From Pontivivens ytuae (GTDB lineage Bacteria > Pseudomonadota > Alphaproteobacteria > Rhodobacterales > Rhodobacteraceae): a stretch of DNA of 64,000 nucleotides. This document shows positions 1 through 8,643 of this stretch, in pieces. The stretch's first letter is position 1, and each line of letters opens with the position of its first letter. A model generated the notes under the pieces. It was not told where the DNA came from. It did no database searches and was given only the letters and a program-made list of their open reading frames with translations. Location of the stretch: positions 1,210,001-1,274,000 of the forward strand of contig NZ_CP064942.1 of NCBI RefSeq assembly GCF_015679265.1, given 5' to 3'. Both the position numbers and the translations under genes were made by a program.

Positions 1-1545
1 CTCCTGTTCATCATCGGGCTGGAGCTCACACCCTCGCGGCTCTACCGCCTGCGCGCGGACATCTTCGGCCTCGGCAGCCTGCAGATCCTGATCAGCGGCG
101 CGATCATCTACGGCGTCGCCCGCCTCGCCGGGCTGCCGTGGGAGGCGGCGGTGATTGCCGGGGGGGCCCTGGCGCTCAGCTCCACCGCCTTCGGCGTGCA
201 GATCCTGCGCGAGCGTCGCGTGCTCAACGCGCCCTATGGCGAGCGCGCGTTCTCCATCCTGCTGGCACAGGACCTCGCCGTCGTGCCGCTCTTCACGCTC
301 GTGGCGCTGCTGGCTCCCGCGACCATGGCGAGCGAGGGCGGCAGCGTGTGGTGGCAGAGCGGGATCGCCATAGGGGCGGTCATCGCGCTCTACCTCGTGG
401 CGCGCTACCTGATGCGGCCCTTCTTCCGGCTGATCGCGACGGCGGGCTCGAACGAAATCTTCGTCGCCGCGGCCCTCTTCGTGGTCTGCGCCTCGGCGCT
501 CCTGATGGACCTCGTCGGCCTTTCGATGGCCATGGGCGCTTTCATCGCAGGCGTGTTGCTGGCGGAGAGCGAGTTCCGCCACCAGCTCGAGACCGATATC
601 GAGCCGTTCCGCGGCCTGCTCCTCGGCCTCTTCTTCATGGGCTTCGGCATGACGCTCGACTGGTCGCTGATTGCCTCGTTCTGGTGGCTGGTGATCGGCG
701 GATCGATCGTGCTCTTCCTCGGCAAGATGGTGGTGCTCTATGCGCTCACCCGCCGCTTCGGCTCGGACCACGCGGATGCGCTGCGGATCGCGGCGACGCT
801 GGGCCAGGGCGGCGAGTTCGCCTTCGTCACGCTCGGCCTCGCCTCGGGTTCGGGGCTGCTGGGGGTCGAGGTCGCCTCGATCCTCTCGGCCATCGTCACC
901 CTCTCGATGATCCTGACCCCCGCCGCGGTGGCCGGTGCGGACCGCGCGCTGCAACGCGGGCCGGACGCCCTCGACGACATGGACGGGCTCGAGGATGCGG
1001 ACAACAAGCGCATCATCGTCGCGGGCTTCGGCCGCGTGGGCCAGGTCGTCTCCCGGCTCCTGCGGATGCGCGGCCACGACGTGACGCTGATCGACAGCTC
1101 GCCCCGGCGCATCCGCATCGCGCGGACCTTCGGCACGCAGGTCTATTTCGGCGACGCCTCCCGCCTCGACGTGCTGGAGACGGCGGGCGTGGGCGAGGCC
1201 GACATCCTCTTCCTGTGCATCAACGACCGCCAGGGCGCGGTGCACACGGTCGAGAAGCTGCGCGAGCGCTATCCCGACCTGACGATCTTCGCCGACACCT
1301 ACGACCGGTTCAGCCAGATGCGCATGCAGGCCGCGGGCGCCGACCTGGTGGTGCGCCAGACCTTCGAGAGTGCGCTGTTGCTGGCGCGTAAGGGGCTAGA
1401 GGCGATCGGTGACGGCGATGCGGCCGACGACCTGATCGAGGAGTTCCGCACCCGCGACGAGGAACGTCTGGAACTGGAAACTCGCTACGGATCCCTGAAG
1501 GCGGTGGAGATCCTGCGGGAGAAGTATGCGCTGGATGACGAGTAG
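1..1545 (+). CDS. CPA2 monovalent cation:proton antiporter with RCK domain, 5' truncated
   Basis: The frame is open from the first base to the TAG at 1543-1545, so the start lies outside the window. The first roughly 310 visible residues are strongly hydrophobic and carry the Na/H-exchanger fold with an ALSSTAFG segment. After an acidic linker, about residue 335 begins a Rossmann RCK (TrkA-N) domain with VAGFGRVGQ, followed by an acidic helical tail. This is the KefB/KefC architecture: an inner-membrane K+/H+ antiporter gated by a cytosolic nucleotide-binding domain. Whether it is glutathione-gated cannot be told because the N-terminus and any KefF/KefG partner are missing. The family is certain; the ion and gating are inferred. 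Confidence 0.9.
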   Translation, partial: LLFIIGLELTPSRLYRLRADIFGLGSLQILISGAIIYGVARLAGLPWEAAVIAGGALALSSTAFGVQILRERRVLNAPYGERAFSILLAQDLAVVPLFTLVALLAPATMASEGGSVWWQSGIAIGAVIALYLVARYLMRPFFRLIATAGSNEIFVAAALFVVCASALLMDLVGLSMAMGAFIAGVLLAESEFRHQLETDIEPFRGLLLGLFFMGFGMTLDWSLIASFWWLVIGGSIVLFLGKMVVLYALTRRFGSDHADALRIAATLGQGGEFAFVTLGLASGSGLLGVEVASILSAIVTLSMILTPAAVAGADRALQRGPDALDDMDGLEDADNKRIIVAGFGRVGQVVSRLLRMRGHDVTLIDSSPRRIRIARTFGTQVYFGDASRLDVLETAGVGEADILFLCINDRQGAVHTVEKLRERYPDLTIFADTYDRFSQMRMQAAGADLVVRQTFESALLLARKGLEAIGDGDAADDLIEEFRTRDEERLELETRYGSLKAVEILREKYALDDE

Positions 1546-1760
1546 GCGGTGCCCCTAGGCACTGCTATCACATCCGGCAGATAACCTGAGTGCTGAGGGC
1601 CGCGCCCGACCTGGGGGGCGCAAGCAGGACGGAATTGAGATGTCCGCGCCCTCAAGCATCGACGTAGCATGTTCTGCGAATGACTTCGCCAACGCGCCCT
1701 CCGGGGGGAGGTCGGGCGCGGCCCGGCGTGGCCGCCGGGCGCGAGCGTGCTTCGATTTGG

Positions 1761-1943
1761 TACCGCCCCGGACTTGATCCGGGGTCTTTCGCCACGGAGC
1801 GCTTCGAGGGCAGAAGGTCCCGGCTCTGCGACCGGGACGGTGGTTTCTTCTTGCGACCGCCCCGGACCTGATCCGGGGCCTTTCAGCCGTAGAGCACCAC
1901 CATTCCAAACGATCCCGGCGCTGCGGCCGGGATGGTCCTACGA
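1761..1943. repeat. Two-copy tandem module of paired hairpins
   Basis: The gap 1546-1950 holds no convincing gene. Inside it a module of about 90 bases occurs twice in direct orientation (1761-1854 and 1855-1943). Each copy has a palindrome of the type CCCCGGACTTGATCCGGGG (1766-1784 and 1860-1878) followed some 35-50 bases later by a second hairpin built on GTCCCGG/CCGGGAC (1817-1838) or GATCCCGG/CCGGGATGG (1911-1935). The second copy ends a few bases from the stop codon of the minus-strand beta-galactosidase gene, so the hairpins could act as a bidirectional terminator between convergent genes. It resembles REP-type intergenic palindromes of alphaproteobacteria; no transposase is associated. 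Confidence 0.7.
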
Positions 1944-1950
1944 AACGCCC

Positions 1951-3849
1951 CTACCGCAGCCACCAGCTCACATCGTGCGCGCCGATCCGGCCCGAGGGCG
2001 CGCCGGGAATGTGCTTGCCGAGCTTCCAGCTCCGGTCCGCGTAGTTGATCGCGAAGCGCCATTTGCCGGCGTCGCGCACCCGCAGCCCCTCGGGCAGGTC
2101 GAGCGTCTCAAGCCCCGCCTCCTCCGCCGCCTCGCGCAGGATCCGCATCATCGCCTCGTCATCGGGCCAGCCGCCGAGATACTGGCGGCGGGCCGTGCCG
2201 ATGCGCGCCGGAACACCGTCCTCCGCCGCCTCCAGCGCTTCACCCTCCAGCACCTCGCGCCAGAAGCGGAACGCGCCACCATCCTCCAGCGGCACCGGGC
2301 TGTCGGCCCGCAGGCTCTCGACCCGCGCGACCGTCGCCGCCACGCCCGGCAGGCCGGGCGGCAGCGGCACGGGCATCTGGAAATCGGCGGTCTTGGAGCC
2401 CGAGCGCGGCCCCGCCACCAGAACGCCCTCGTAAGCATCCACCCCGAGGTCGCCCCAGTGCATCAGCCCCGGCACCACCACCATCTTCCACGGCGAGAGG
2501 TCGGCGCAGTCGCGCGGCACGATGTCGACGCTCAGCCCCAGCCGCCGCAGCCCACGGTAGAAGTCGAAGACGAGGCGGAAGTAGTCGAACTCCGCCCCCT
2601 GCGGCTGCGCGGCCCAGGCCCAGGCGCTCTCGTAGTCGAAGACGAGGCCGACCGGCGCCGTCCCGGTCTCCACCTCCACCCCCGGCAGTTCGCTGGCCAC
2701 CTGCGCCGCCTCGCCCAGCGCCGGAGCGGCGACGCTATCGGGGCGCAGCAGTCCCGCATGCATCTGCTCCTGCGCGAACGGCGCCTGCCGCCAGCGGAAG
2801 TAACAGACCGCCTCGGCGCCGTGCGCGAACGCCTCCCACGCCCAGAGGCGCGCCATGCCGGGCGCCGGATCGGGGTTGTGCGGCGCCCAGTTCACCGGCC
2901 CCGGCTGCTGCTCCATCACCCACCAGCGGCCCTTGCCGACGGCCCGGTAGAGGTCGTGGTGGAACGCCTGAAAATCCGGATCGCCCGACCGCGCGAAGCG
3001 GCGCTTCACCTCCTCGGGCTGGTCCGAGCGATCCTCCAGGAAGCCCATCGGGTAGCTGTCCCAGCTCGCGATATCGAGGTCCGCGCCGACCGCGAAGTGA
3101 TCGAACTCCACGATCCGGCCCATGTAGTTGTGGATCAGCGGCGCGTCGGTCAGCGGACGCAGCGCCAGCACCTGCGCCCGGTTGAGCCGCGCCACCTGAT
3201 CGGAGGAGAAGCGCTTGAAATCGAGCACGTGGCTCGGGTTCGGCTCGGTCACCGTCAGGTTCGGCAGGAAGACCTCGCCGAAATGCCTGTACTCCATCGA
3301 CCAGAAGACGTTGCCCCACGCGTCGTTCAGCGCCTCGATGGAACCGTAGCGCGCCTCCAGCCACTGCCGGAACGCCACCGCCGCCGCATCGGAGTAGCTG
3401 TAGATCGTGTCGTGGCAGCCATACTCGTTGTCGATCTGCCACGCCTGCACATGGGAATTGCGCCCGTAGCGCTCCCCCATCAGCCGGGCGATCCGCACCG
3501 CCTCGCCTCGGTAGCCGTCATGGGAGAAGCAGTAGTGCCGCCGCGAGCCGAAGCCGCGGACATGGCCGTGTTTGTCGAGGGCGAAGAGACCCGGATGCTT
3601 CTCGCAGACCCAGCGCGGCGGGGTGGCGGTCGGCGTGCCCATGACGACCTGCAGGCCCGCCTCGCCCAGCACCTTCACCGCGCGATCCAGCCACTCCCAC
3701 CGGAAATCGCCCTCCTCGGGCTCCAGCCGTGACCAGGCGAATTCGCCGATGCGCACCCAAATGAGCCCGGTCTCGACCATGCGGGCGGCATCCTCGGCCC
3801 ATTGCTCCTCGGGCCAGTGTTCGGGGTAGTAGCAGACGCCGAGTTTCAT
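1951..3849 (-). CDS. GH42 beta-galactosidase
   Basis: The 632-residue protein begins MKLGVCYYPEHW, the typical opening of glycoside hydrolase family 42. The acid/base glutamate is in WQIDNEYG (about residue 142) and the nucleophile glutamate in WVMEQQPG (about residue 305). There is no signal peptide, so hydrolysis of beta-galactosides takes place in the cytoplasm after import. The ATG at 3849 overlaps the TGA of the SMP-30 gene (ATGA), which fixes the start. It is the last gene of the galactoside operon. Its product galactose feeds the oxidative route encoded upstream. The length fits the family, and substrate preference (lactose, galactan oligomers) is not readable from sequence. Confidence 0.92.
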   Translation of the reverse strand: MKLGVCYYPEHWPEEQWAEDAARMVETGLIWVRIGEFAWSRLEPEEGDFRWEWLDRAVKVLGEAGLQVVMGTPTATPPRWVCEKHPGLFALDKHGHVRGFGSRRHYCFSHDGYRGEAVRIARLMGERYGRNSHVQAWQIDNEYGCHDTIYSYSDAAAVAFRQWLEARYGSIEALNDAWGNVFWSMEYRHFGEVFLPNLTVTEPNPSHVLDFKRFSSDQVARLNRAQVLALRPLTDAPLIHNYMGRIVEFDHFAVGADLDIASWDSYPMGFLEDRSDQPEEVKRRFARSGDPDFQAFHHDLYRAVGKGRWWVMEQQPGPVNWAPHNPDPAPGMARLWAWEAFAHGAEAVCYFRWRQAPFAQEQMHAGLLRPDSVAAPALGEAAQVASELPGVEVETGTAPVGLVFDYESAWAWAAQPQGAEFDYFRLVFDFYRGLRRLGLSVDIVPRDCADLSPWKMVVVPGLMHWGDLGVDAYEGVLVAGPRSGSKTADFQMPVPLPPGLPGVAATVARVESLRADSPVPLEDGGAFRFWREVLEGEALEAAEDGVPARIGTARRQYLGGWPDDEAMMRILREAAEEAGLETLDLPEGLRVRDAGKWRFAINYADRSWKLGKHIPGAPSGRIGAHDVSWWLR

Positions 3850-4682
3850 GGGTTCACCGCTCGTTCCGCCCGTCCGGGCACGCCGTCGCAGACCTTGAAC
3901 GTGGCGCCCGAGAGCGGCGCGTCGTCGAGGGCTGCCTTGTCCATCCCCTCCCGCGCCGTGGTGGCGTAGAGCACACCGTCTGGCGTCAGCGCCGGGCAGC
4001 TCACCTGCGGCACCGGCAGGCGCTCCACATGGTCCACCCGACCATCGGGAGCGTGGCGGACGATCTCGCCGGAGCCCCAGCGGGCCGACCAGACATAGCC
4101 GTCGCCGTCGCAAATCGCGCCATCCGGGTTGCCCGGCCCCTCAACCTCGACAAGGACCTCGGGCGCGCCATGAGGCCAGCCGGCCTCGTCGAGCGGTTGG
4201 CGCATGATCCGCCGCGTGGGCGTGTCGGCGAAATAGGCCGTGGCCCCGTCCGGCGAAAAACAGATCGAGTTGGAGATCGTGATCCCGCCATAGAGCTTCA
4301 CCAGCCGCCCCTCGTAGAAGCGGTAGATCGCGCCCGCCCCCAGCTCCGCCTTCCAGCCCATGGTGCCGATCCAGAAGCCGCCATGCGGATCGGCCCGCCC
4401 GTCATTGGAGCGGGTGACGGGGTGGTCGGCCTCCAGCTCGTGGACCTGCTCGCGCGCTCCGCTCTCGATATCGAAGCGCCAGAGCGCGGTTTCGGAGGCG
4501 ATCAGCAGCGTCTCCCGATCGATCCACCCGGCGGCGGAATGGGCGGTGTCGAAGCTCCACTCCCGCCCGGGCGCATAGAGCTTGCGCCCGAGGATGTCGA
4601 ACCAGAACAGCTCGCCGCGCTCCGGATGCCAGAGCGGCCCCTCCCCCAGCTCGCACAGCCGGTCGTCGAAGAGCTCAGCCAC
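3846..4682 (-). CDS. SMP-30/gluconolactonase-family sugar lactonase
   Basis: This 278-residue protein is a six-bladed propeller lactonase of the SMP-30/regucalcin family. Metal-ligand regions are visible: LGEGPLWHP near the N-terminus, SNDGRADPHGGFW in the middle and PDGAICDGDG later. In this operon it most likely opens galactono-lactone made by the SDR dehydrogenase to galactonate. I chose the GTG at 4682 because GAGG lies six bases upstream and the resulting MAELFDDRLCELGEGPLW matches family N-termini; an ATG at 4697 is the alternative. It overlaps the aldolase stop by eight bases, so translation is coupled. Confidence 0.88.
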   Translation of the reverse strand: MAELFDDRLCELGEGPLWHPERGELFWFDILGRKLYAPGREWSFDTAHSAAGWIDRETLLIASETALWRFDIESGAREQVHELEADHPVTRSNDGRADPHGGFWIGTMGWKAELGAGAIYRFYEGRLVKLYGGITISNSICFSPDGATAYFADTPTRRIMRQPLDEAGWPHGAPEVLVEVEGPGNPDGAICDGDGYVWSARWGSGEIVRHAPDGRVDHVERLPVPQVSCPALTPDGVLYATTAREGMDKAALDDAPLSGATFKVCDGVPGRAERAVNP

Positions 4683-5280
4683 CGTAGACCTCGTCATAGG
4701 CGGCGACGGAGGCGCGGGCGCGCTCGGCGACCTCGTCCACGCCCATCCCCGCCTTGTAGAGCGAGGAGCCGAGGCCGAAGCCGTCAGCACTCGCCGCGGC
4801 CCAATCCGCGAAGTTCGACGGCTCCGCCCCGCCCACCGCATAGACCAGCGTGCCCTCGGGAAGCACCGCACGCATCGCCTTCAGCCCGCCGGTGCCCGCC
4901 ATGCCGGCCGGGAACAGCTTCAGCGCGGTCGCCCCGCCCTGCAGCGCCGCGAACGCTTCGGAGGGCGTGAACACGCCGGGATAGGAGCCCATGCCGAGCG
5001 TCTTCGTGCAGCGGATCACCTGCGCGTCGCAGTTGGGGGAGACGATGAAAGTGGCACCCGTCTCCTTCACGGCTGCCACTTCCTTGGTGGTCAGCACCGT
5101 CCCCGCGCCCAGCTCCGCCCGGTCGCCGACGGCCGCGATCATGTTGCGGATCGAGGTGAGCGGATCAGGCGAGTTCAGCGGCACCTCGATCCGGGTGATC
5201 CCGGCGTCGACCAGCGCCTCGGCCATGGCGGCGGCCTCGTGCGGCTCCACCCCCCGCAGGATCGCGATCAGATGTCTCAT
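4675..5280 (-). CDS. dgoA: 2-dehydro-3-deoxy-6-phosphogalactonate aldolase
   Basis: A 201-residue class I aldolase of the KDPG/KDPGal family. The Schiff-base lysine is in ALKLFPA and the catalytic glutamate in RIEVPLNSP, the latter being the form seen in DgoA rather than Eda. It cleaves 2-keto-3-deoxy-6-phosphogalactonate to pyruvate and glyceraldehyde 3-phosphate, the last step of the De Ley-Doudoroff pathway. Its ATG overlaps the dgoK stop (ATGA at 5277-5280). The neighbouring kinase, dehydratase and galactosidases support the galactonate rather than the gluconate substrate. Confidence 0.93.
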   Translation of the reverse strand: MRHLIAILRGVEPHEAAAMAEALVDAGITRIEVPLNSPDPLTSIRNMIAAVGDRAELGAGTVLTTKEVAAVKETGATFIVSPNCDAQVIRCTKTLGMGSYPGVFTPSEAFAALQGGATALKLFPAGMAGTGGLKAMRAVLPEGTLVYAVGGAEPSNFADWAAASADGFGLGSSLYKAGMGVDEVAERARASVAAYDEVYGG

Positions 5281-6167
5281 GCCCCCTCCCGCGCGGCGGC
5301 GAGGCCTGCCAGCGCCATCTCGGTTCCATCGTGGATGTCTGCGTCGAGGCCCACAGATTTCAAGGCCTGCGCGTAGACCTGCGTGAGGCCGGACGCCCCG
5401 ATCAGCGCCACCCGCTCACCCAGCCAGTAGGGCTTCATCGCCGCAAGCTCCGCCCCCAGCAGCAGGCCGGAGAGGCGGGCGCGGGCCTTGTCCGGCGCGT
5501 CCCCGTTCAGCAGCCCATCGGCCCGCAGGGTGAAGAGCGCGGTGGCGATCCGCTCGGGCCGCGCCATCGTCTCCTCCAGCGCGTCGGCGAAGGCATCGTC
5601 GTCCCAGCCGTCGCCCACCGAATGGCGCAGCACCGACTGCTTTGCCAGCAACTGATACAGCTCCCCCGTCATCGCCGTGCGGAAATGGCAGAGCTCGCCC
5701 GCGCTGATCCGCGCCCATTTCGAGTGCGTCCCCGGCAGGCAGAGCACGCCATCGAAGCCCGGCTCCCGCGCCAAGAGCCCCGCGATCTGCGTCTCCTCCC
5801 CCCGCATCACGTCGGGTGGATCTGCCTGCAGTACGCCGGAGAGCACGCGCACCGTGAGCCTCGGATCGGAGGTCGGCGCTTTCACCAGCCGCCCAGCTGG
5901 CGCGCAGGGCACCGGCTGATACGGCGCCTCGACCCAGCCCTGCCGCGAGCCGACCATGCCGCAGGCGATCACCTCGACCGGGCCACCGAGCCACGGCTCG
6001 ATCAGTGCGAGCAGCGCCCCCTCGAACCCATCGCGGTCGAGCGTATTCATCCCCGCATCCGACGTGGCCTCGGCCACCGCCTCGCGCCCGCGCATCGCCC
6101 AGACCCGCAGGTTGGAAGTGCCCCAATCGGCCGCGATCCACTCCGCCGTGACAGCCGCGTCCATCAT
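5277..6167 (-). CDS. dgoK: 2-dehydro-3-deoxygalactonokinase
   Basis: The 296-residue protein has the DgoK signature IAADWGTSNLR at its N-terminus, the phosphate-binding loop of the actin/ASKHA-like sugar kinase fold, and LPGTHSKWA in the middle. It phosphorylates 2-keto-3-deoxygalactonate to the substrate of DgoA. Two adjacent ATG codons (6167 and 6164) overlap the TGA of the upstream dehydrogenase gene, and either could be used. Length and motifs are normal for the family, and it sits directly before dgoA as in other galactonate operons. Confidence 0.93.
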   Translation of the reverse strand: MMDAAVTAEWIAADWGTSNLRVWAMRGREAVAEATSDAGMNTLDRDGFEGALLALIEPWLGGPVEVIACGMVGSRQGWVEAPYQPVPCAPAGRLVKAPTSDPRLTVRVLSGVLQADPPDVMRGEETQIAGLLAREPGFDGVLCLPGTHSKWARISAGELCHFRTAMTGELYQLLAKQSVLRHSVGDGWDDDAFADALEETMARPERIATALFTLRADGLLNGDAPDKARARLSGLLLGAELAAMKPYWLGERVALIGASGLTQVYAQALKSVGLDADIHDGTEMALAGLAAAREGA

Positions 6168-6931
6168 CCCGTGAACACCACGCCCCCGTCCACGACGAGG
6201 GCCTGCGCGGTCATCATCCGGCTGGCCTTGGAGGCGAGGAACAGCGTCGCGTCCACGATGTCCTGCGGCACGAGGTGTTCCTTGAGGCACTGCTTGTCGA
6301 GATGCTCGCGCAGCCCCTCCTCCGTCGCCCAGAGCTCCTTCTGCCGGTCGGTGAGCACCCAGCCGGGGACGAGCGCGTTGATCCGGATGCCGTCGGGTCC
6401 GAACTCCCGCGCGTGGGTGCGCGTCAGCCCCAGGATCGCCGCCTTCGCCGCCACATAGGCCGGGTAGCCCGCGTTCCCCATCCCGTAGCTCGCCGAGGAG
6501 AAGTTGACGATCGCGCCGCCCCCGGCCTCCCGCATCCCCGGCACCACGTGCTGTGTGGTGAAGAAATGCGGGCGCAGATTCACGGCGTGGTTCCAGTCCC
6601 AATCCTCGACCGAGTAGTCCAGCGTCTTGTGCCGCGTGTCGTTCGCCGCGTTGTTCACCAGCACGGTGATCGCCCCGAAATGCCGTGAGCCCTCGTCCAT
6701 GCACGCCTTCAGCCGCTCGATATCGGTGATGTCGCACGGCATGTAGTGCGGCTTGTTCCCGTGCTTCTCCTGCATCTCGTCGCAGAAGGCGGAGGCGTCG
6801 GAGCGCTGCACGAAGCTCACCCGCGCGCCCGCCGCCAGAAACCCCTCGGTGATCGAGGCGCCGATGCCGGACCCGCCGCCGGTGATGAACACATGGGCGC
6901 CATGCAGGTCGTGGAAGGTCGCGTATTTCAT
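6164..6931 (-). CDS. SDR-family NAD(P) sugar dehydrogenase, probable galactose 1-dehydrogenase
   Basis: A classical short-chain dehydrogenase/reductase of 255 residues with the cofactor motif TGGGSGIG, the NNAA motif, serine in NFSSASYG and the catalytic pair in YVAAK. The ATG at 6931 shares one base with the stop of the dehydratase gene (TGATG). The position between a sugar-acid dehydratase and dgoK, plus a lactonase in the same operon, suggests that it oxidises galactose to galactono-lactone, completing the pathway. SDR substrate cannot be assigned from sequence alone; oxidation of another aldose is possible. Confidence 0.85.
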   Translation of the reverse strand: MKYATFHDLHGAHVFITGGGSGIGASITEGFLAAGARVSFVQRSDASAFCDEMQEKHGNKPHYMPCDITDIERLKACMDEGSRHFGAITVLVNNAANDTRHKTLDYSVEDWDWNHAVNLRPHFFTTQHVVPGMREAGGGAIVNFSSASYGMGNAGYPAYVAAKAAILGLTRTHAREFGPDGIRINALVPGWVLTDRQKELWATEEGLREHLDKQCLKEHLVPQDIVDATLFLASKASRMMTAQALVVDGGVVFTG

Positions 6932-8643
6932 CAATGGCTCTCCCGCGTGACGAGGCGGGTGTCGCGGCCCACCAGGAAGTCCAGATCGGCGCCCTGATGC
7001 GCCTGAAGGACATGGTCGATATAGAGCCGCGCATAGCCCCGCGTGTAATGCGGATCGGGCTCGGTGCGCGCGGCACGGCGGCGTTCGAGCTCGGCGTCAT
7101 CCACCAGCAGCTCCAGAACGCCCGCCTGCGCGTCGAGCCGGATGGTGTCGCCGGTCTCGACCAGCGCGAGCGGACCGCCTGCGGTGGACTCGGGGCTCAC
7201 ATGCAGCACCACCGTGCCGAAGGCCGTGCCGGACATCCGCCCGTCGCTGACCCGCACCATGTCGCGCACGCCCTGTTTCACCAGCTTGCCGGGGATCGGC
7301 ATGTTCCCCACCTCTGGCATGCCCGGATAGCCCTTCGGCCCAACGCCCTTGAGCACCAGGATCGTGGTCTCGTCCACCGGCAGGTCGGGGTCGTCAATGG
7401 TGGCCTTCAGATCCTCGATCGTCTCGAAGACATGCGCCTTGCCTTCGTGGCTCAGCAGGTGGTCGGACGCGGCGGAGGGCTTCACGATCGCCCCCTCCGG
7501 CGCGAGGTTGCCCTTGAGCACCCGCAGCCCCGCCGCCGGTTTCAGCGGATCGTCGAAGGGGCGGATGACGTCGCGGTTGAAGCATTCGGCCCCGTCCGCA
7601 TAGGTCGAAATGTCCTTGTTCAGCACGGTGTTGGCGGAGCGCAGCCGGTCACCCAGCTCCTTGAGCACCACCGGCATTCCGCCCGCATAGCAGAAATCCT
7701 CCATCAGGTACTTGCCCGAGGGCATGCAGTTGACGAGGAGCGGGATCTCCCCCCCGATCTCGAAATCCTCAAGGCGCAGGTCGATCTCCATCCGTCCGGC
7801 GATGGCGAGCAGATGGATGACGGCATTCGTCGATCCGCCGACGGCAGCGTTGGCGAGAATGGCGTTCTCGAAATTGGCCTTGGTCAGCACCTTGGAGAGA
7901 ACGAGGTCCTCCTCCACCATCTCCACGATCCGCTTGCCGGTGAGATGCGCGAGCGCGGTGCGGCGGGCATCGACGGCGGGAAGCGCCGCGTTGGTGGGCA
8001 GGCAGACGCCCATCGCCTCGCAGAGCGACGCCATGGTCGAGGCGGTGCCCATTGTCATGCACACACCGGCCGAACGGGACATGCCGCTTTCGGCCGCCAT
8101 GAAGTCCGCCAGCGTCATATCACCCGCCCGGACGTCCTCGGAAAACTTCCAGACATCGGTGCCCGAGCCGATATCCTTGCCCTGCCACTTGCCGTTCAGC
8201 ATCGGCCCCGACGAGACCACGATAGTCGGCAGGTCGACGGAGGCCGCCCCCATGAGCTGCCCCGGCGTGGTCTTGTCGCAGCCACCCAAAAGCACAACGC
8301 CGTCAATGCCATAGGCGCGGATCGACTCCTCGACATCCATGGCGAGGAGGTTGCGGAACAGCATCGCCGTCGGCTTCATCTGTGTCTCGCCCAGGCTCAT
8401 CACCGGGAACTCCACGGGGAAGCCTCCGGCCTCCCACACGCCCCGCTTCACCGCTTCGGCGAGCACGCGCAGGCCGGAATTGCAGGGTGTCAGCTCCGAC
8501 CAGGTGTTGCAGATACCGATGATCGGCCGCCCGTCGAAGGCGTGGTCGGGGAAGCCCTGGTTCTTCATCCAGCTCCGATGAATGAAGCCGTCCTTGTCGA
8601 GCTTGCCGTACCAATGCTGGCTGCGGCGTTTCTTGTCACTCAT
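6931..8643 (-). CDS. IlvD/EDD-family sugar-acid dehydratase, probable galactonate/arabinonate dehydratase
   Basis: The 570-residue protein belongs to the IlvD/Edd family of Fe-S dehydratases. Cysteines that would bind the cluster are in LTPCNSG, LGGCDKTTPG and AGVCMTMGTAS. The opening HWYGKLDKDGFIHRSW is typical of the pentonate/hexonate dehydratase subgroup (L-arabinonate, D-galactonate, D-fuconate) rather than of amino-acid biosynthetic IlvD. With lactonase, DgoK and DgoA in the same operon, galactonate to 2-keto-3-deoxygalactonate is the best-supported reaction. The ATG at 8643 overlaps the stop of the alpha-galactosidase gene. Confidence 0.9.
   Translation of the reverse strand: MSDKKRRSQHWYGKLDKDGFIHRSWMKNQGFPDHAFDGRPIIGICNTWSELTPCNSGLRVLAEAVKRGVWEAGGFPVEFPVMSLGETQMKPTAMLFRNLLAMDVEESIRAYGIDGVVLLGGCDKTTPGQLMGAASVDLPTIVVSSGPMLNGKWQGKDIGSGTDVWKFSEDVRAGDMTLADFMAAESGMSRSAGVCMTMGTASTMASLCEAMGVCLPTNAALPAVDARRTALAHLTGKRIVEMVEEDLVLSKVLTKANFENAILANAAVGGSTNAVIHLLAIAGRMEIDLRLEDFEIGGEIPLLVNCMPSGKYLMEDFCYAGGMPVVLKELGDRLRSANTVLNKDISTYADGAECFNRDVIRPFDDPLKPAAGLRVLKGNLAPEGAIVKPSAASDHLLSHEGKAHVFETIEDLKATIDDPDLPVDETTILVLKGVGPKGYPGMPEVGNMPIPGKLVKQGVRDMVRVSDGRMSGTAFGTVVLHVSPESTAGGPLALVETGDTIRLDAQAGVLELLVDDAELERRRAARTEPDPHYTRGYARLYIDHVLQAHQGADLDFLVGRDTRLVTRESH

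Noticed and set aside
1747..3732. Long plus-strand open frame opposite the beta-galactosidase (661 codons)
   Set aside because: Arginine/proline-rich shadow frame caused by high GC content; no family motifs, while the minus strand encodes a complete GH42 enzyme.
6931..8643. Dihydroxy-acid dehydratase IlvD of branched-chain amino-acid synthesis
   Set aside because: The N-terminus and the operon with DgoK, DgoA and lactonase fit the sugar-acid dehydratase subgroup.
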